Shown: positions 18,562 through 28,293, counted from the stretch's first letter. The stretch: 36,358 nucleotides of DNA from Thiomonas sp. (GCA_023255715.1 JAGDVQ010000126.1:1-36358); one strand, 5' to 3'. Translations and numbers: made by a program. The notes: generated by a model from the sequence alone, not told the origin.

Positions 18562-20481
18562 TCACTGCCGGTCTTGGCTGCGCGACTGCACTTCCTGGGA
18601 GAGTTTTTGCGTCAGCGCCTCCAGGGACAGCACCCCGAGGTTGACATTGCCGCGTGCCCGTACCGCAACTGTTCCTGCGTCTCGCTCCTGGTCACCGACC
18701 ACAAGCAGATAGGGCACTTTGTTCAATGCATTTTCTCGTATTTTATAGTTGATTTTTTCGTTGCGCAAATCCAACTCGACTCTAAAGCCTTGTTTTGTCA
18801 GCGCTTGTGCAACACTGCGGGCGTAATCAGCCTGCGCGTCCGTGATGTTCATCACCACGGCCTGCACCGGCGCGAGCCACAAGGGCATCGCCCCGGCGTA
18901 GTGCTCGATCAACACCCCGATGAAGCGTTCCATCGAACCAACGATGGCGCGGTGCAGCATGACCGGACGCACGCGCTGAGAATGCTCGTCGACATACTCG
19001 GCGTCCAGGCGCTCGGGCATCATGAAATCGACCTGCATGGTGCCGACCTGCCAGGCGCGGCCGATCGAGTCCTTCATGTGGTATTCGATCTTCGGGCCGT
19101 AAAAGGCACCCTCGCCCGGCAATTCCTGCCAGGCTACGCCGCAGGCTTGCAAGGCAGCACGCAGAGCAGATTCCGCCTTGTCCCAGACCGCGTCCTCGCC
19201 AATGCGCTTTTCCGGACGCAGGGCGATTTTGAGGGCAATGTCGGTGAAACCGAAGTCGGTGTAGACCTGCATGGCCTGGCGATGGAAGGCAGTGACTTCC
19301 GCTTCGATCTGGTCTTCCGTGCAGAAAATGTGTCCGTCGTCTTGCGTGAATCCACGCACCCGCAGCAAACCGTGCAAGGCGCCGGACGGCTCGTTGCGGT
19401 GGCAGGAACCAAATTCCCCGTAGCGAATCGGCAGATCGCGGTAGCTGCGCAGGCCAGAATTGAAAATCTGGATGTGCCCCGGACAGTTCATCGGCTTGAC
19501 CGCAAACTGACGCTTCTCGGACTCGGTGAAGAACATGTTCTCCGAATAGTTGTCCCAGTGCCCGGAACGCTTCCACAGGCTGACATCCAGGATCTGCGGC
19601 CCCCTGACTTCCTGATAACCGCTGTCGCGATAGACCTGCCGCATGTATTGCTCGACCGCCTGCCACAGTGCCCAGCCTTTGGGATGCCAGAACGCCAGGC
19701 CCGGCGCCTCTTCCTGGAAATGGAAGAGATCGAGTTCCTTGCCGAGCTTGCGGTGGTCGCGCTTTTCCGCCTCTGCCAGCGCGTGCAGATACGCCTCCTG
19801 GTCTTCCTTCTTCGCCCAGGCGGTGCCGTAGATGCGCTGCAACTGCGCGTTGCGATGGTCGCCACGCCAATAGGCACCGGCAACCTTCATCAGCTTGAAG
19901 ACCTTGAGGCGGCCAGTCGAGGGAACGTGCGGCCCGCGACACAGATCGGTGAACGCGCCTTCCGAATAGAGCGAGACATCTTCACCAGCGGGAATGCTGG
20001 CGATGATCTCGGCCTTGTAGTGCTCGCCCAGCGATTTGAAGTAGTCCACCGCTTCATCGCGCGGCAAGACCTTGCGCAGCACGGGCTCGTCCTTGCGCGC
20101 GAGTTCTGCCATGCGCGCCTCGATCTTCTCCAGGTCTTCCGGTGTGAATGGGCGCTTGTAGGCGAAGTCGTAGTAGAAGCCGTTGTCGATCACCGGGCCA
20201 ATCGTGACCTGCGCATCGGGATAGAGATCCTTGACGGCATAAGCCAGCAGGTGCGCAGTCGAATGGCGAATGATCTCCAGGCCCTCGGCGTCTTTCTCGG
20301 TGACGATGGACACTTCGGCATCCTGCGTCAATTGGTAACTGGTATCGACGAGTTTGCCATCCACTTTGCCGGCCAGGGCGGCCTTGGCTAGACCGGCGCC
20401 GATGGACTGCGCCACTTCGGCGACGGTCAACGGCGCATCAAACTGGCGCTTGGAACCGTCGGGTAAGGTGATCTGAATCAT
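18562..20481 (-). CDS. thrS: Threonine--tRNA ligase
   Basis: ThrRS, 639 residues, charges tRNA-Thr and edits Ser-tRNA-Thr. Domains in order: TGS (1-60), the editing domain with HSTAH at 73-77 and the Cys181/His185 pair in LCRGPH, a class II catalytic core including [10 protein letters not shown] (zinc Cys) and [19 protein letters not shown], and the C-terminal anticodon domain starting near [15 protein letters not shown] 20481 gives [10 protein letters not shown], the family start; the open frame continues far upstream through the leader and is not coding. It leads the thrS-infC-rpmI-rplT-pheST-ihfA operon and is preceded by a terminator-type leader. Confidence 0.98.
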   Translation of the reverse strand: MIQITLPDGSKRQFDAPLTVAEVAQSIGAGLAKAALAGKVDGKLVDTSYQLTQDAEVSIVTEKDAEGLEIIRHSTAHLLAYAVKDLYPDAQVTIGPVIDNGFYYDFAYKRPFTPEDLEKIEARMAELARKDEPVLRKVLPRDEAVDYFKSLGEHYKAEIIASIPAGEDVSLYSEGAFTDLCRGPHVPSTGRLKVFKLMKVAGAYWRGDHRNAQLQRIYGTAWAKKEDQEAYLHALAEAEKRDHRKLGKELDLFHFQEEAPGLAFWHPKGWALWQAVEQYMRQVYRDSGYQEVRGPQILDVSLWKRSGHWDNYSENMFFTESEKRQFAVKPMNCPGHIQIFNSGLRSYRDLPIRYGEFGSCHRNEPSGALHGLLRVRGFTQDDGHIFCTEDQIEAEVTAFHRQAMQVYTDFGFTDIALKIALRPEKRIGEDAVWDKAESALRAALQACGVAWQELPGEGAFYGPKIEYHMKDSIGRAWQVGTMQVDFMMPERLDAEYVDEHSQRVRPVMLHRAIVGSMERFIGVLIEHYAGAMPLWLAPVQAVVMNITDAQADYARSVAQALTKQGFRVELDLRNEKINYKIRENALNKVPYLLVVGDQERDAGTVAVRARGNVNLGVLSLEALTQKLSQEVQSRSQDRQ

Positions 20482-20499
20482 GGTGTGTTCGCCTGAATG

Positions 20500-20527
20500 A
20501 AAAAAAGGTGCGGCCGGGCCGCACCTT
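20500..20527 (-). terminator. thrS leader intrinsic terminator / attenuator
   Basis: AAGGTGCGGCC at 20505-20515 is perfectly inverted as GGCCGCACCTT at 20517-20527. Transcribed toward thrS, the GC-rich hairpin is followed by seven T (20506-20500), a textbook intrinsic terminator. It lies just 19 bases upstream of the thrS ATG and after no larger gene, so it most likely regulates thrS itself. An upstream CCGCAC (minus strand, 20552-20547) can pair with GTGCGG (20524-20519) of the first arm, which would prevent the terminator. Confidence 0.8.
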
Positions 20528-20528
20528 G

Positions 20529-20636
20529 TCATGTTTCTGCACGTGCGTGCGGTCCTCTGCAAGTCAAGGGGTCTGCAAACAAGTTCGAAACGGTGACATG
20601 GCGTGCATGAGCGATTTGGGTGAGTCGAAGGGGCAT
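20529..20636 (-). CDS. Possible thrS leader peptide
   Basis: ATG at 20636 opens a 35-codon frame that stops with TGA at 20531-20529, exactly at the foot of the thrS leader terminator. It begins [13 protein letters not shown] and ends HARAET. It holds four Thr codons but no Thr run. The frame crosses the proposed antiterminator arm, as leader peptides do. No strong ribosome binding site is visible. It could equally be a chance frame, so the confidence is low. Confidence 0.3.
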   Translation of the reverse strand: MPLRLTQIAHARHVTVSNLFADPLTCRGPHARAET

Positions 20637-20989
20637 CCCCGTGCGACGGGATTGCTCTGTTGATGGCGACTTGATTGTGACTGTTTGATCTTGGCGTCCG
20701 ATTTTGGCGATCAAGATCGCCGTCGCGCCCCGAAGCGGGTGTCACAAGCCTGTCTTGGAAGTTGCAATCCGCAAGGGCAAAACAAAGATGTTAACTGATC
20801 GCCTTTGAGCCGGGCCGGAAGTCCACAACCTGTTCATTCCCTGATGGGAATCTGAATCTCTCGGTTGCTGGTCAATTTGACATGCAGGGCGTTGACACAG
20901 CGCAAAGCGCTCGACCTGAACCTGCGTTGCATGCCAGAACCTTGTTGCAAAGTTCTGTTCGAATGTTGCATTCGATGACAGGAGTCCCG

Positions 20990-21475
20990 ATGCAACGACG
21001 AACCTTTGTTTTCTCTGCAGCGATCACGGCACTGGCCTGGCCCGCGCTGGCCTTGGCATCCCCGCTTGCGGTGGGCGACGCCTTGCCGCAATTGCAGTTT
21101 GAAAATCAGCACGGCAAGATGGAAGCCTTTCCGGGCGCGGGCACCCGAGTGGTGTTGTTCGCCATCGAAAAGGCGCCTTCGGACGAAGTCAATACCTTTC
21201 TCACCAATCTCGGGGCGGAGGGCATGCGCAAGGAAGGCATCGTGTTTCTGGCGGACATCAGCGGCATGCCGGGCTTTGTGACCCAGAGCTTCGCCTTGCC
21301 GAAAATGCGCAAGCGTCCCTACTCCATCCTGCTGGCCAACAAGGCGGATCAGGCTGCTTTCATGCCGCATGAAAAAGACGCGGTGACCGTGCTGCAGGTC
21401 AATCAGGGCAAGGTCACGCGCATCACATTTGCCCGCGACGCGGCCGCCATCAAGGCCGCGGTCGATTTGCACTGA
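20990..21475 (+). CDS. Exported protein of unknown function, thioredoxin-like fold suspected
   Basis: A 161-residue protein. ATG 20990 follows AGGAG by 5 bases and gives a signal peptide MQRRTFVFSAAITALAWPALALA, cleaved before SPLAVG. The mature part begins LAVGDALPQLQFENQHGKM, resembling the entry strand of peroxiredoxin/TlpA-type folds, and contains VVLFAIEK, FLADISGMP and ALPKMRKRPYSILL. There is no cysteine in the mature protein, so it is not a redox thioredoxin. The RKRPY segment looks like a conserved feature but I cannot name the family; YtfJ-like proteins are one possibility. Its TGA abuts the stop of rimO on the other strand. Confidence 0.75.
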   Translation: MQRRTFVFSAAITALAWPALALASPLAVGDALPQLQFENQHGKMEAFPGAGTRVVLFAIEKAPSDEVNTFLTNLGAEGMRKEGIVFLADISGMPGFVTQSFALPKMRKRPYSILLANKADQAAFMPHEKDAVTVLQVNQGKVTRITFARDAAAIKAAVDLH

Positions 21476-22876
21476 TCAGATCAGTTCACCGATCAGGTCA
21501 TGTCCGTCCGCGCGGAGGATGCGCACTCTGACGAACTGGCCTGAAGCCTGCGCCAGACGCATTTTCTGCGAAGCCTTTTCAGGCGGCAGGACATGGACCT
21601 TGCCGTCGATTTCTGGCGCGTCCGCATAGCTGCGGCCCGTGCCGCCTTCGCGGCTGGCCTGATCCAGCAGAACCCGCATCACCTGTCCCACGCGCTTTTG
21701 CAACTTGCGTGTGGACACGGCTTCCGCCACGGCCATGAAGCGGGCGCGGCGTTCCTCGCGAAGCGCATCGGGCACAGGGTTTGGCAGCGCGTTCGCAGAC
21801 GCGCCCTCCACAGGCGAGTAGGCAAAGCAGCCCACGCGGTCGAGTTCGGCTTCCTCGATGAAATCGAGAAGCGTCTGAAACTCCTCTTCCGTTTCTCCGG
21901 GGAATCCGGCGATGAAGGTCGAGCGCACCACCAGCTCTGGGCAGATGGCGCGCCACCGGGCGATGCGCTCCAGGTTGCGCTCGCCACTGGCCGGGCGCTT
22001 CATGCGTTTGAGCACATCCGGGTGGGCGTGCTGCAGCGGCACATCCAGATAGGGCAGGATGCGCCCCTGTGCCATCAGTGGCAGCACCTCATCCACATGG
22101 GGATAGGGATAGACGTAATGCAGCCGCACCCAGGCGTCATGCTCTGCGGCCAGCGAGCCCAGCGCGTCGACCAGTTCGGTCATTCGAGTGCGAATGGGAC
22201 GGCCATCCCAGAAGCCGGTGCGGTACTTCACATCCACGCCGTAGGCAGACGTGTCCTGACTGACGACCAGCAGTTCCTTCACCCCGGAAGCAAACAGCGC
22301 GCGCGCCTCGTTCAGCACATCACCGATTGGGCGCGAGACCAGATCGCCGCGCATCGCCGGGATGATGCAGAAGGTGCAGCGATGATTGCAGCCCTCGCTG
22401 ATCTTGAGATAGGCGTAATGCTTGGGGGTGAGCTTGATGCCGGCGGGCGGCACCAGATCGACGAACGGATCGTGCGGCTTGGGCAGGGCCGCATGCACGT
22501 GATGCAGCACTTCGTCGGTGGCATGCGGGCCGGTGACGGCCAGGACCTTGGGATGGACCTCGCGCACCAGATTGTTGCCCGTGACTGCATCGCTGCGTGC
22601 CCCCAGACAGCCGGTCACGATGACCTTGCCGTTCTCGGCCAGAGCCTCGCCGATGGCGTCCAGGCTTTCCTGCACGGCCGCATCGATGAAGCCACAGGTG
22701 TTCACAATGACCAGATCGGCGCCGGCGTAGCTCTTGGAGGTGGCGTAGCCCTGCGCCCGCAGTTCGGTAAGGATGCGCTCGGAGTCCACCAGCGCCTTTG
22801 GGCAGCCCAGTGAGACAAAGCCGATCTTTGGTGCGACCGGCGTTGTGCCTGCAGGGGGAGAAAGTTGTTGTTCCAT
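21476..22876 (-). CDS. rimO: Ribosomal protein S12 methylthiotransferase
   Basis: Radical SAM enzyme of 466 residues that adds a methylthio group to Asp88 of ribosomal protein S12. The N-terminal MTTase domain has cysteines at 25 ([12 protein letters not shown]), 61 and 90 for one Fe-S cluster. The radical SAM motif CNHRCTFC at 163-170 binds the second cluster and is followed by IIPAMRG. A C-terminal TRAM domain (about 390-466) binds [18 protein letters not shown] separates RimO from MiaB. It is 55 bases downstream of phaR. Confidence 0.96.
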   Translation of the reverse strand: MEQQLSPPAGTTPVAPKIGFVSLGCPKALVDSERILTELRAQGYATSKSYAGADLVIVNTCGFIDAAVQESLDAIGEALAENGKVIVTGCLGARSDAVTGNNLVREVHPKVLAVTGPHATDEVLHHVHAALPKPHDPFVDLVPPAGIKLTPKHYAYLKISEGCNHRCTFCIIPAMRGDLVSRPIGDVLNEARALFASGVKELLVVSQDTSAYGVDVKYRTGFWDGRPIRTRMTELVDALGSLAAEHDAWVRLHYVYPYPHVDEVLPLMAQGRILPYLDVPLQHAHPDVLKRMKRPASGERNLERIARWRAICPELVVRSTFIAGFPGETEEEFQTLLDFIEEAELDRVGCFAYSPVEGASANALPNPVPDALREERRARFMAVAEAVSTRKLQKRVGQVMRVLLDQASREGGTGRSYADAPEIDGKVHVLPPEKASQKMRLAQASGQFVRVRILRADGHDLIGELI

Positions 22877-22931
22877 CCCGCAATTGTCGCTGAAGGACAG
22901 GCCACGCGTGATGCGCGGGCCGCCCTGCCCG

Positions 22932-23474
22932 TCACTTCTTCTCTGGCGGCTTGAACGCGCCGAGCATCTGCTTGGCCTGCTCCTGCATCTGCTCCTGCAT
23001 CTGCATGTAAAGATTTTTGCTCTGTTCGAGATAGCTGCCCATCATGTTCTGCAACATCGGGCTTTGCACATTCAGAAACTGTGTCCAGGCTTCGGGGTTG
23101 AGCGCAGCGCTGTCGTAGACCCCACGCGTTTGCTCCGACAGCTTGTTCTGGATGTCGATGAAGGCCTGCACATTCTTTTCCAGATAACTGCCCATCATGC
23201 CCTGCATGGCGTGGCCGTAGAAGCGGATGATCTGTTCGAGCATCACCGCGCTGAACATGGGCACTCCCCCGCTTTCCTCCTCAAGAATGATCTGCAGCAG
23301 GATGCTGCGGGTGAGGTCTTCGCCGGTCTTGGCGTCCTGCACCACGAAATGCGCCCCGTCCATGACGAGTTGCTTGACATCGCTCAGGGTGATGTAGGCG
23401 CTGGCCTCGCTGTCGTACAGGCGGCGATTGGGGTACTTTTTGATGACGCGCTGCAAGGAATCGGGCTTGGGCAT
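22932..23474 (-). CDS. phaR: PHA synthesis repressor
   Basis: A 180-residue PhaR. The N-terminal DNA-binding domain has [28 protein letters not shown] at about 10-37 and the PHB-accumulation domain extends to about 120. The C-terminus is rich in Met and Gln ([15 protein letters not shown]), which would suit binding to polymer granules. PhaR represses phasin (phaP) and its own gene until PHB accumulates and titrates it. It ends the phaC-A-B-R run. A hairpin lies between phaB and phaR, so it may also have its own promoter. Confidence 0.95.
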   Translation of the reverse strand: MPKPDSLQRVIKKYPNRRLYDSEASAYITLSDVKQLVMDGAHFVVQDAKTGEDLTRSILLQIILEEESGGVPMFSAVMLEQIIRFYGHAMQGMMGSYLEKNVQAFIDIQNKLSEQTRGVYDSAALNPEAWTQFLNVQSPMLQNMMGSYLEQSKNLYMQMQEQMQEQAKQMLGAFKPPEKK

Positions 23475-23557
23475 GGGGAAGCGATCTGATCAGGAAAAAG
23501 GTGTGCGAAAGGAATTCCTGTCGCGATTGAACCATAACCCTCGGCCGAAACCACTCA

Positions 23558-23573
23558 GACTTCCCCGGAAGTC
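23558..23573 (-). terminator. Hairpin after phaB
   Basis: GACTTCC (23558-23564) and GGAAGTC (23567-23573) form a perfect 7-base stem with a 2-base loop. It begins just 2 bases after the phaB stop on the transcribed strand. No T-run follows, so it is more likely a processing or mRNA-stabilising stem than a full terminator. It lies inside the 101-base phaB-phaR gap. Confidence 0.4.
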
Positions 23574-23575
23574 CA

Positions 23576-24316
23576 TCAGCTCATGTGCAGGCCGCCATTG
23601 CAGGAGAACTCGGCGCCTGTGGTGAATCCGGCATCCTCGCTGGCGAGCCAGACAACGATGGAGGCGATTTCTTCCGGCGTTCCCAGGCGCTTGACCGGAA
23701 TCGAGGAAATGATCTTGTCGAGCACATCCTGGCGGATGGCCTTGACCATGTCGGTCAGGATGTAGCCCGGCGACACGGTGTTGACCGTCACCCCCTTGGA
23801 CGCCACTTCCAGCGCCAGTGACATCGAAAAGCCGTGCATCCCGGCCTTGGCCGCGGCGTAGTTGGTCTGGCCAAACTGCCCCTTTTCGCCGTTGACCGAC
23901 GCAATGTTGATGATGCGCCCCCATCCGCGCTCCACCATCCCGTCGATCACCTGCTTGGTGACGTTGAACATGGAATACAGATTGGTGCGCAGCACCAGGT
24001 CCCAGTCCTCGTAGGTCATCTTGCGCAGCACGGCGTCGCGGGTGATGCCGGCGTTGTTCACCAGAATGTCCACCTGACCATGTTCGGCAAACACCTTCTG
24101 GAATGCGGCCTTGGTCGACTCCCAGTCGGCCACATTGCCTTCCGAGGCATAGACGTCATAGCCCTGTGCCCGCATGGTTTCCAGCCAGCCGTCCTTGCGG
24201 CTGGAATTGGGGCCGCACCCGGCGATGACCTTGTGCCCCGCCTCGCACAGCCGCTTGCAGATGCCGGTGCCGATACCGCCCATACCCCCCGTGACATAAG
24301 CCACTTTCTTGCTCAT
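23576..24316 (-). CDS. phaB: Acetoacetyl-CoA reductase
   Basis: NADPH-dependent short-chain dehydrogenase of 246 residues that reduces acetoacetyl-CoA to (R)-3-hydroxybutyryl-CoA, the PHB monomer. The cofactor motif TGGMGGIG is at 9-16, NNAG at about 87-90, catalytic Ser140 (NIASVNG), Tyr153 and Lys157 (YAAAK). GQFGQTNYAAAKAGMHGF and the C-terminal FSCNGGLHMS are typical of PhaB. A GAGGAG site precedes the ATG. 39 bases separate it from phaA. Confidence 0.97.
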   Translation of the reverse strand: MSKKVAYVTGGMGGIGTGICKRLCEAGHKVIAGCGPNSSRKDGWLETMRAQGYDVYASEGNVADWESTKAAFQKVFAEHGQVDILVNNAGITRDAVLRKMTYEDWDLVLRTNLYSMFNVTKQVIDGMVERGWGRIINIASVNGEKGQFGQTNYAAAKAGMHGFSMSLALEVASKGVTVNTVSPGYILTDMVKAIRQDVLDKIISSIPVKRLGTPEEIASIVVWLASEDAGFTTGAEFSCNGGLHMS

Positions 24317-24355
24317 CGTGATCTCCTCTTTTGGTTTGAATTGTGATCCACCCGG

Positions 24356-25534
24356 TCAACGCTCCAGCGCCATCGCCACGCCCATGCCGCCGCCAATGCA
24401 CAGAGAGGCCAGCCCCCTCTTCGCATCGCGTCGCTGCATTTCATGCAGCAGCGTGACCAGAATCCGGCAGCCGCTTGCGCCGATGGGGTGGCCGATGGCG
24501 ATCGCGCCGCCATTGACGTTGACCTTGCTGGTGTCCCAGCCCATTTGCTGGTTGACCGCAATGGCCTGCGCGGCAAACGCCTCGTTGATTTCCATCAGGT
24601 CGAGATCTTGCGGCGTCCAGCCTGCGCGCGACAGGCAGCGCTGCGAGGCCGGAACCGGGCCCATGCCCATGTAGGCCGGATCGAGCCCGGCGTTGGCATA
24701 GGCGCGGATGGTCGCCAGAGGTTTGAGGCCCAGTTCGGCAGCGCGCCTGGCGCTCATGACCACCACCGCAGCAGCACCATCGTTGAGCCCCGAGGCGTTG
24801 CCCGCCGTGACCGATCCGGACTTGTCGAACGCGGGACGCAGACCGGCCAGGCTGTCTGCGGTGACGCCGTGGCGCACGAATTCGTCGGTCGCAAACGCCA
24901 CCGGGTCGCCCTTTTTCTGCGGCAGCATCACCGGCACGATTTCGGCGTCGAACCGGCCGGCCTTCTGCGCCGCCTCGGCCTTGTTCTGGCTGGCCGCGGC
25001 AAAGGCGTCCTGCATCTCCCGGGTGACGCCGTATTTTTTTGCCACGTTTTCTGCGGTGATGCCCATGTGGTACTGGTTGAACGCATCCCACAGACCATCG
25101 ACGATCATGGTGTCGATCAGCTTCCAGTCGCCCATGCGCTGGCCATCGCGCGAACCCGGCAGCACATGCGGTGAGGCGCTCATGTTTTCCTGCCCGCCGG
25201 CCACCACGATGTCGGCATCGCCGTCACGGATGGCCTGCGCGGCCAGCATGACCGATTTCAGTCCCGAGCCGCAGACCTTGTTGATGGTCATCGCGGGCAC
25301 CATGTCGGGCAACCCGGCCTTGATGCTGGCCTGGCGTGCGCCGTTCTGCCCAATGCCTGCCTGCAGCACCTGCCCAAAAATGACCTCGGACACCTGCGCC
25401 GGGTCGAGTCTGGCACGCGCCACGGCTTCCTTGATGACCAGAGCGCCCAGGTCGACCGCAGGCACCTTGGCCAGCGTGCCGCCGAATTTTCCAACCGCAG
25501 TCCGCACGGCGGAGACGATGACGATGTCATTCAT
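24356..25534 (-). CDS. phaA: Acetyl-CoA C-acetyltransferase (beta-ketothiolase)
   Basis: Biosynthetic thiolase of 392 residues that condenses two acetyl-CoA into acetoacetyl-CoA, the first step of PHB synthesis. The nucleophile Cys88 lies in [12 protein letters not shown], His349 in [14 protein letters not shown] and the second catalytic Cys379 in [10 protein letters not shown]. The sequence has the expected length and ends at ALER. AAAGGA lies upstream of ATG 25534. It follows phaC by 40 bases. Confidence 0.97.
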   Translation of the reverse strand: MNDIVIVSAVRTAVGKFGGTLAKVPAVDLGALVIKEAVARARLDPAQVSEVIFGQVLQAGIGQNGARQASIKAGLPDMVPAMTINKVCGSGLKSVMLAAQAIRDGDADIVVAGGQENMSASPHVLPGSRDGQRMGDWKLIDTMIVDGLWDAFNQYHMGITAENVAKKYGVTREMQDAFAAASQNKAEAAQKAGRFDAEIVPVMLPQKKGDPVAFATDEFVRHGVTADSLAGLRPAFDKSGSVTAGNASGLNDGAAAVVVMSARRAAELGLKPLATIRAYANAGLDPAYMGMGPVPASQRCLSRAGWTPQDLDLMEINEAFAAQAIAVNQQMGWDTSKVNVNGGAIAIGHPIGASGCRILVTLLHEMQRRDAKRGLASLCIGGGMGVAMALER

Positions 25535-25574
25535 GGGATAAGTCCTTTACGAAGTGAAATGAACATTCCATGCC

Positions 25575-27317
25575 TCAGGCGCGCACCTTGACGTAGCGCC
25601 CCGGTGCGGGTTCGATAGGCTTGTAGCGCGCGTTGCCGGGCTTCCTGGGCGCAGCGATTTCCGGTCCGGCCTGCTTCGCCAGCCAGCCGGCCCAGTCGGT
25701 CCACCAACTGCCCGGATGTTCGATCGCGGCATCAAGCCACGCTTGGGCAGTGGTCGGCAGCTTGCGCTGCCCGCTGGGAGAGATCCAATGGCTGCGCTTG
25801 TTGCGCCTGGCCGGGTTGATGACCCCGGCAATGTGTCCAGACGCGCCCAGTACAAAACGCATGGGGCCGCCCAGGATCTGCGTGGTTTCATACGCCGTCT
25901 TCCACGGCACGATGTGGTCTTCGCGCGAGGCATAGACATAGGTCGGCAACTTGACTGACTGCAGCACCAGCGGCACCCCGGCCACGGTCAGCGCGCCGGG
26001 CTGGCGCATGCGGTTTTCCAGGTAGGTGTTGCGCAGATACCAGGCGAACAGCGGGCCGGGCAGATTGGTCGAATCGGAATTCCAGTACAGCAGGTCGAAC
26101 GGTGGCGGCGTTTCGCCCTTGAGGTAGTTGCCGACGACGTAGTTCCACACCAGATCGTTGGGCCGCAGGCTGGAGAAGGCCGAGGCCAATTCACGCCCGG
26201 TCATCAGGCCGCCCTGGCCCAATGTCCGTTCGCGCAGGGCCACCGAAGCCTCGTCCACATACACGCTGAGAATGCCGGTATCGGTGAAGTCCACCATCGT
26301 GGTCAGCAAGGTGGCGCTGTGGGCAAATTGCTCGCCGCGCGCCTGCAGCACAGCCAGCGCATTGGTCAGCAGGGTGCCGCCCACGCAAAAGCCCAGTGTG
26401 TTGATGGTGCCGTCGCTGCGGCCTGCAGCAATGTCGCGCACCACCTCCATGGCGCGGATCACGCCGTCCTGCACATAGTCGTCCCAGGTCAGATGGCCCA
26501 TGCTGGCGTCCGGATTGCGCCAGGACATGACAAAGGTGCGATGGCCCTGCTCCACCGCAAACCGCACCAGCGAGTTGTCCGGCTGCAGGTCGAGGATGTA
26601 GTACTTGTTGATCGACGGCGGCACGAACAGCAAAGGCCGCGCATGCACCTTGGCAGTCAGCGGGGTGTACTCGATGAGCTGAAACAGGTCATTCTCGAAG
26701 ACCACCTGCCCCGCCGTGGTGGCCACGTTGCGCCCCACTTCAAAGACCGATTCATCGGTCTGTGTCAGGCGCCCCTGTTTCAAGTCCCTAAGCCAGTTCT
26801 CCAATCCTGCGCGCAGACTGTCGCCCTGGGTCTGCACCGCCTTGTTCAGCGCCTCGGGGTTGAGCGGCAGAAAATTGGACGGCGCTGCGGCGTCTACCCA
26901 CTGCTGTACCGCAAAGCGCAGTCTTTGCCGCGTGGGTTCATCGGCCTGCACACTGTCGGCCAGGTCGAACAAGGCACGGGCGCCCAACAGATAAAGCGCC
27001 GCCGTGTAGCTTGAGATGCGGTTTTCGCTCCAGGCACCCGAGGAAAAGCGCCGGTCATCGGCAGCGAGCGCAGCCGGGTTCGATGCATCCGGCGACAGCA
27101 AAGTGCTCCAGAGCTGGCGAAATTCAGCGAGATAGCGCTGCTGCAGTTGCTGCAGGCGCACCGGATCGACCTGAACGGCGGACAGGCCCGGCGCACCCGA
27201 GCCGTTCACCCCGCGCAGCACGGACGCCCAGGCCTGCGACATCTCCGCCATTGGGCTGCCCTGTACGCCAGACAAAAACGGTGGCGCGGCCTGACGGGTC
27301 GAATGCGCTTGATCCAT
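25575..27317 (-). CDS. phaC: Class I poly(3-hydroxyalkanoate) synthase
   Basis: PHA polymerase of 580 residues, forming PHB on granule surfaces from (R)-3-hydroxybutyryl-CoA. The lipase-like box GFCVGG places the nucleophile Cys at 311. Asp467 (SREDHIVPW) and His495 (GASGHIAGVINP) complete the triad. Very close similarity to Cupriavidus PhaC runs through FVPPSINKYYILDLQPDNSLV and ends PAPGRYVKVRA. ATG 27317 gives MDQAHSTRQ and the class I length. An upstream in-frame start would extend into the leader. The ribosome binding site is weak for either. A good promoter sits about 70 bases upstream. Confidence 0.97.
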   Translation of the reverse strand: MDQAHSTRQAAPPFLSGVQGSPMAEMSQAWASVLRGVNGSGAPGLSAVQVDPVRLQQLQQRYLAEFRQLWSTLLSPDASNPAALAADDRRFSSGAWSENRISSYTAALYLLGARALFDLADSVQADEPTRQRLRFAVQQWVDAAAPSNFLPLNPEALNKAVQTQGDSLRAGLENWLRDLKQGRLTQTDESVFEVGRNVATTAGQVVFENDLFQLIEYTPLTAKVHARPLLFVPPSINKYYILDLQPDNSLVRFAVEQGHRTFVMSWRNPDASMGHLTWDDYVQDGVIRAMEVVRDIAAGRSDGTINTLGFCVGGTLLTNALAVLQARGEQFAHSATLLTTMVDFTDTGILSVYVDEASVALRERTLGQGGLMTGRELASAFSSLRPNDLVWNYVVGNYLKGETPPPFDLLYWNSDSTNLPGPLFAWYLRNTYLENRMRQPGALTVAGVPLVLQSVKLPTYVYASREDHIVPWKTAYETTQILGGPMRFVLGASGHIAGVINPARRNKRSHWISPSGQRKLPTTAQAWLDAAIEHPGSWWTDWAGWLAKQAGPEIAAPRKPGNARYKPIEPAPGRYVKVRA

Positions 27318-27382
27318 GGGAGGTTGGAGCGAGGAAGGCTGCTGATTGAGGGGGCCGCGTCGATGCGGCAACAGGTCACGGC

Positions 27383-27411
27383 ATTCTTGAGCAGGGATGT
27401 GACGGTGTCAA
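27383..27411 (-). promoter_or_regulatory. Sigma-70 promoter for phaC
   Basis: On the minus strand a perfect -35 TTGACA (27411-27406) is followed after 17 bases by AAGAAT (27388-27383), 4 of 6 to the -10 consensus. It lies in the 115-base gap between pgeF and phaC, with about 59 bases to the phaC ATG from the expected start site. The spacing and an A-rich -10 resemble the phaC promoter I recall from Cupriavidus. It allows phaCABR to be transcribed apart from rluD-pgeF. Confidence 0.65.
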
Positions 27412-27432
27412 CGGGAAACAGGCCGGCGTGGT

Positions 27433-28281
27433 TCATTCAACCCAGATGCAAGCCGCCTGACGCCCTGTGACCGCCTGCCTGCGGTAGGAATAAAACCGTT
27501 GCGGGTTGCCCACCGTGCACAACCCTCCCCCGGCAATCTGCCCAGGCTGCATGCCTGCGGACTCCAGCCGCAGGCGCGCGAGTTGCCAGAGGTCGGCCCA
27601 CCATTTTCCGGGCTTGCCCGGTTTGAATGCGTCCGCCGTCTGTGCATGCCGGTCGACAAACGCCGCGCGGACCTCCTCCCCCACTTCAAACGCCAGTGGG
27701 CCGATGGCTGGGCCGAGCACCGCCTGGACGTCCTGTGCAGCGCAGCCCGCACGATCGCAGAGCCTTTGCAGACTGGCCTCCAGCACACCACCAGCCAGGC
27801 CCCGCCAGCCGGCATGCGCCGCAGCCACGGCACGGCCATCCGGCGCGGCAAACAGCACGGGCAGACAGTCGGCCACGAGCACGGTCGCCGCGACGCGCGG
27901 AAGGCTGGTGCATGCTGCATCTGCGGTCGGCTCCGCGCCAAACCCGGTCAGCGCATCCAGATCGGCAACCTCCACGCCGTGCACCTGCTGCAGATAGCGC
28001 GGCTGCGCTCCGCCCATGGCGTGTTGCAGGCGCTGACGGTTCTGCGCGACCAGCGCTGGGGCGTCGCCCACATGCGTGCCGAGGTTCATGCCTGCGCCCA
28101 TGCCATCAGGCGCCCGCGCACAGGCATAGGCGCCGCGGCTCACCCCGCCCGCGCAACTGGTGAACAGCGCGTGCACCCGGGGATTGCCCGGCCAGACAAC
28201 GCGCAGCCAGGGCGCATGGCGCTGCGCCTCGCCGAACCAGGAGGGAACAAAGTCTGTGCACTGCGGAAGGCGGATTGTCAT
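27433..28281 (-). CDS. pgeF: Peptidoglycan editing factor / multicopper-type nucleoside phosphorylase (YfiH)
   Basis: A 282-residue YfiH/PgeF (DUF152) protein. Members correct misincorporated serine in peptidoglycan precursors and also show purine nucleoside phosphorylase/adenosine deaminase activity. Metal ligands are His101 (QQVHGVEV), Cys139 (ADCLPVLF) and His156 (AAHAGWRGL). The C-terminal GGGLCTVGNPQRFYSYRR is diagnostic. It starts 12 bases after rluD; rluD-pgeF-phaC is a common order in Burkholderiales. Confidence 0.93.
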   Translation of the reverse strand: MTIRLPQCTDFVPSWFGEAQRHAPWLRVVWPGNPRVHALFTSCAGGVSRGAYACARAPDGMGAGMNLGTHVGDAPALVAQNRQRLQHAMGGAQPRYLQQVHGVEVADLDALTGFGAEPTADAACTSLPRVAATVLVADCLPVLFAAPDGRAVAAAHAGWRGLAGGVLEASLQRLCDRAGCAAQDVQAVLGPAIGPLAFEVGEEVRAAFVDRHAQTADAFKPGKPGKWWADLWQLARLRLESAGMQPGQIAGGGLCTVGNPQRFYSYRRQAVTGRQAACIWVE

Positions 28282-28293
28282 GGGGCGATGGCT

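Larger units (their letters stand above)
20482..20989. promoter_or_regulatory. Divergent thrS / exported-protein intergenic region
   Basis: About 500 bases without a long conserved gene. The thrS side holds a leader with a 35-codon open frame, an antiterminator candidate and a terminator hairpin (listed separately). GGCGATC-AA-GATCGCC (20706-20721) is a further perfect dyad. Next to the plus-strand gene, CGAATG-TTG-CATTCG (20960-20974) is a 6-base dyad directly before its ribosome binding site. Plus-strand TTGACA hexamers occur at 20877-20882 and 20892-20897 but lack convincing -10 partners, so I do not assign promoters. Confidence 0.5.

Noticed and set aside
18556-20391. A 611-codon plus-strand frame opposite thrS
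   Set aside because: thrS is unmistakable on the minus strand; the plus frame shows no family features.
20528-20580. Possible T-box motif in the thrS leader (GAGGACCGCAC resembles part of the T-box sequence)
   Set aside because: The match is partial, no stem I specifier loop is evident, and T-boxes are mainly in Firmicutes. The antiterminator pairing explains the sequence better.
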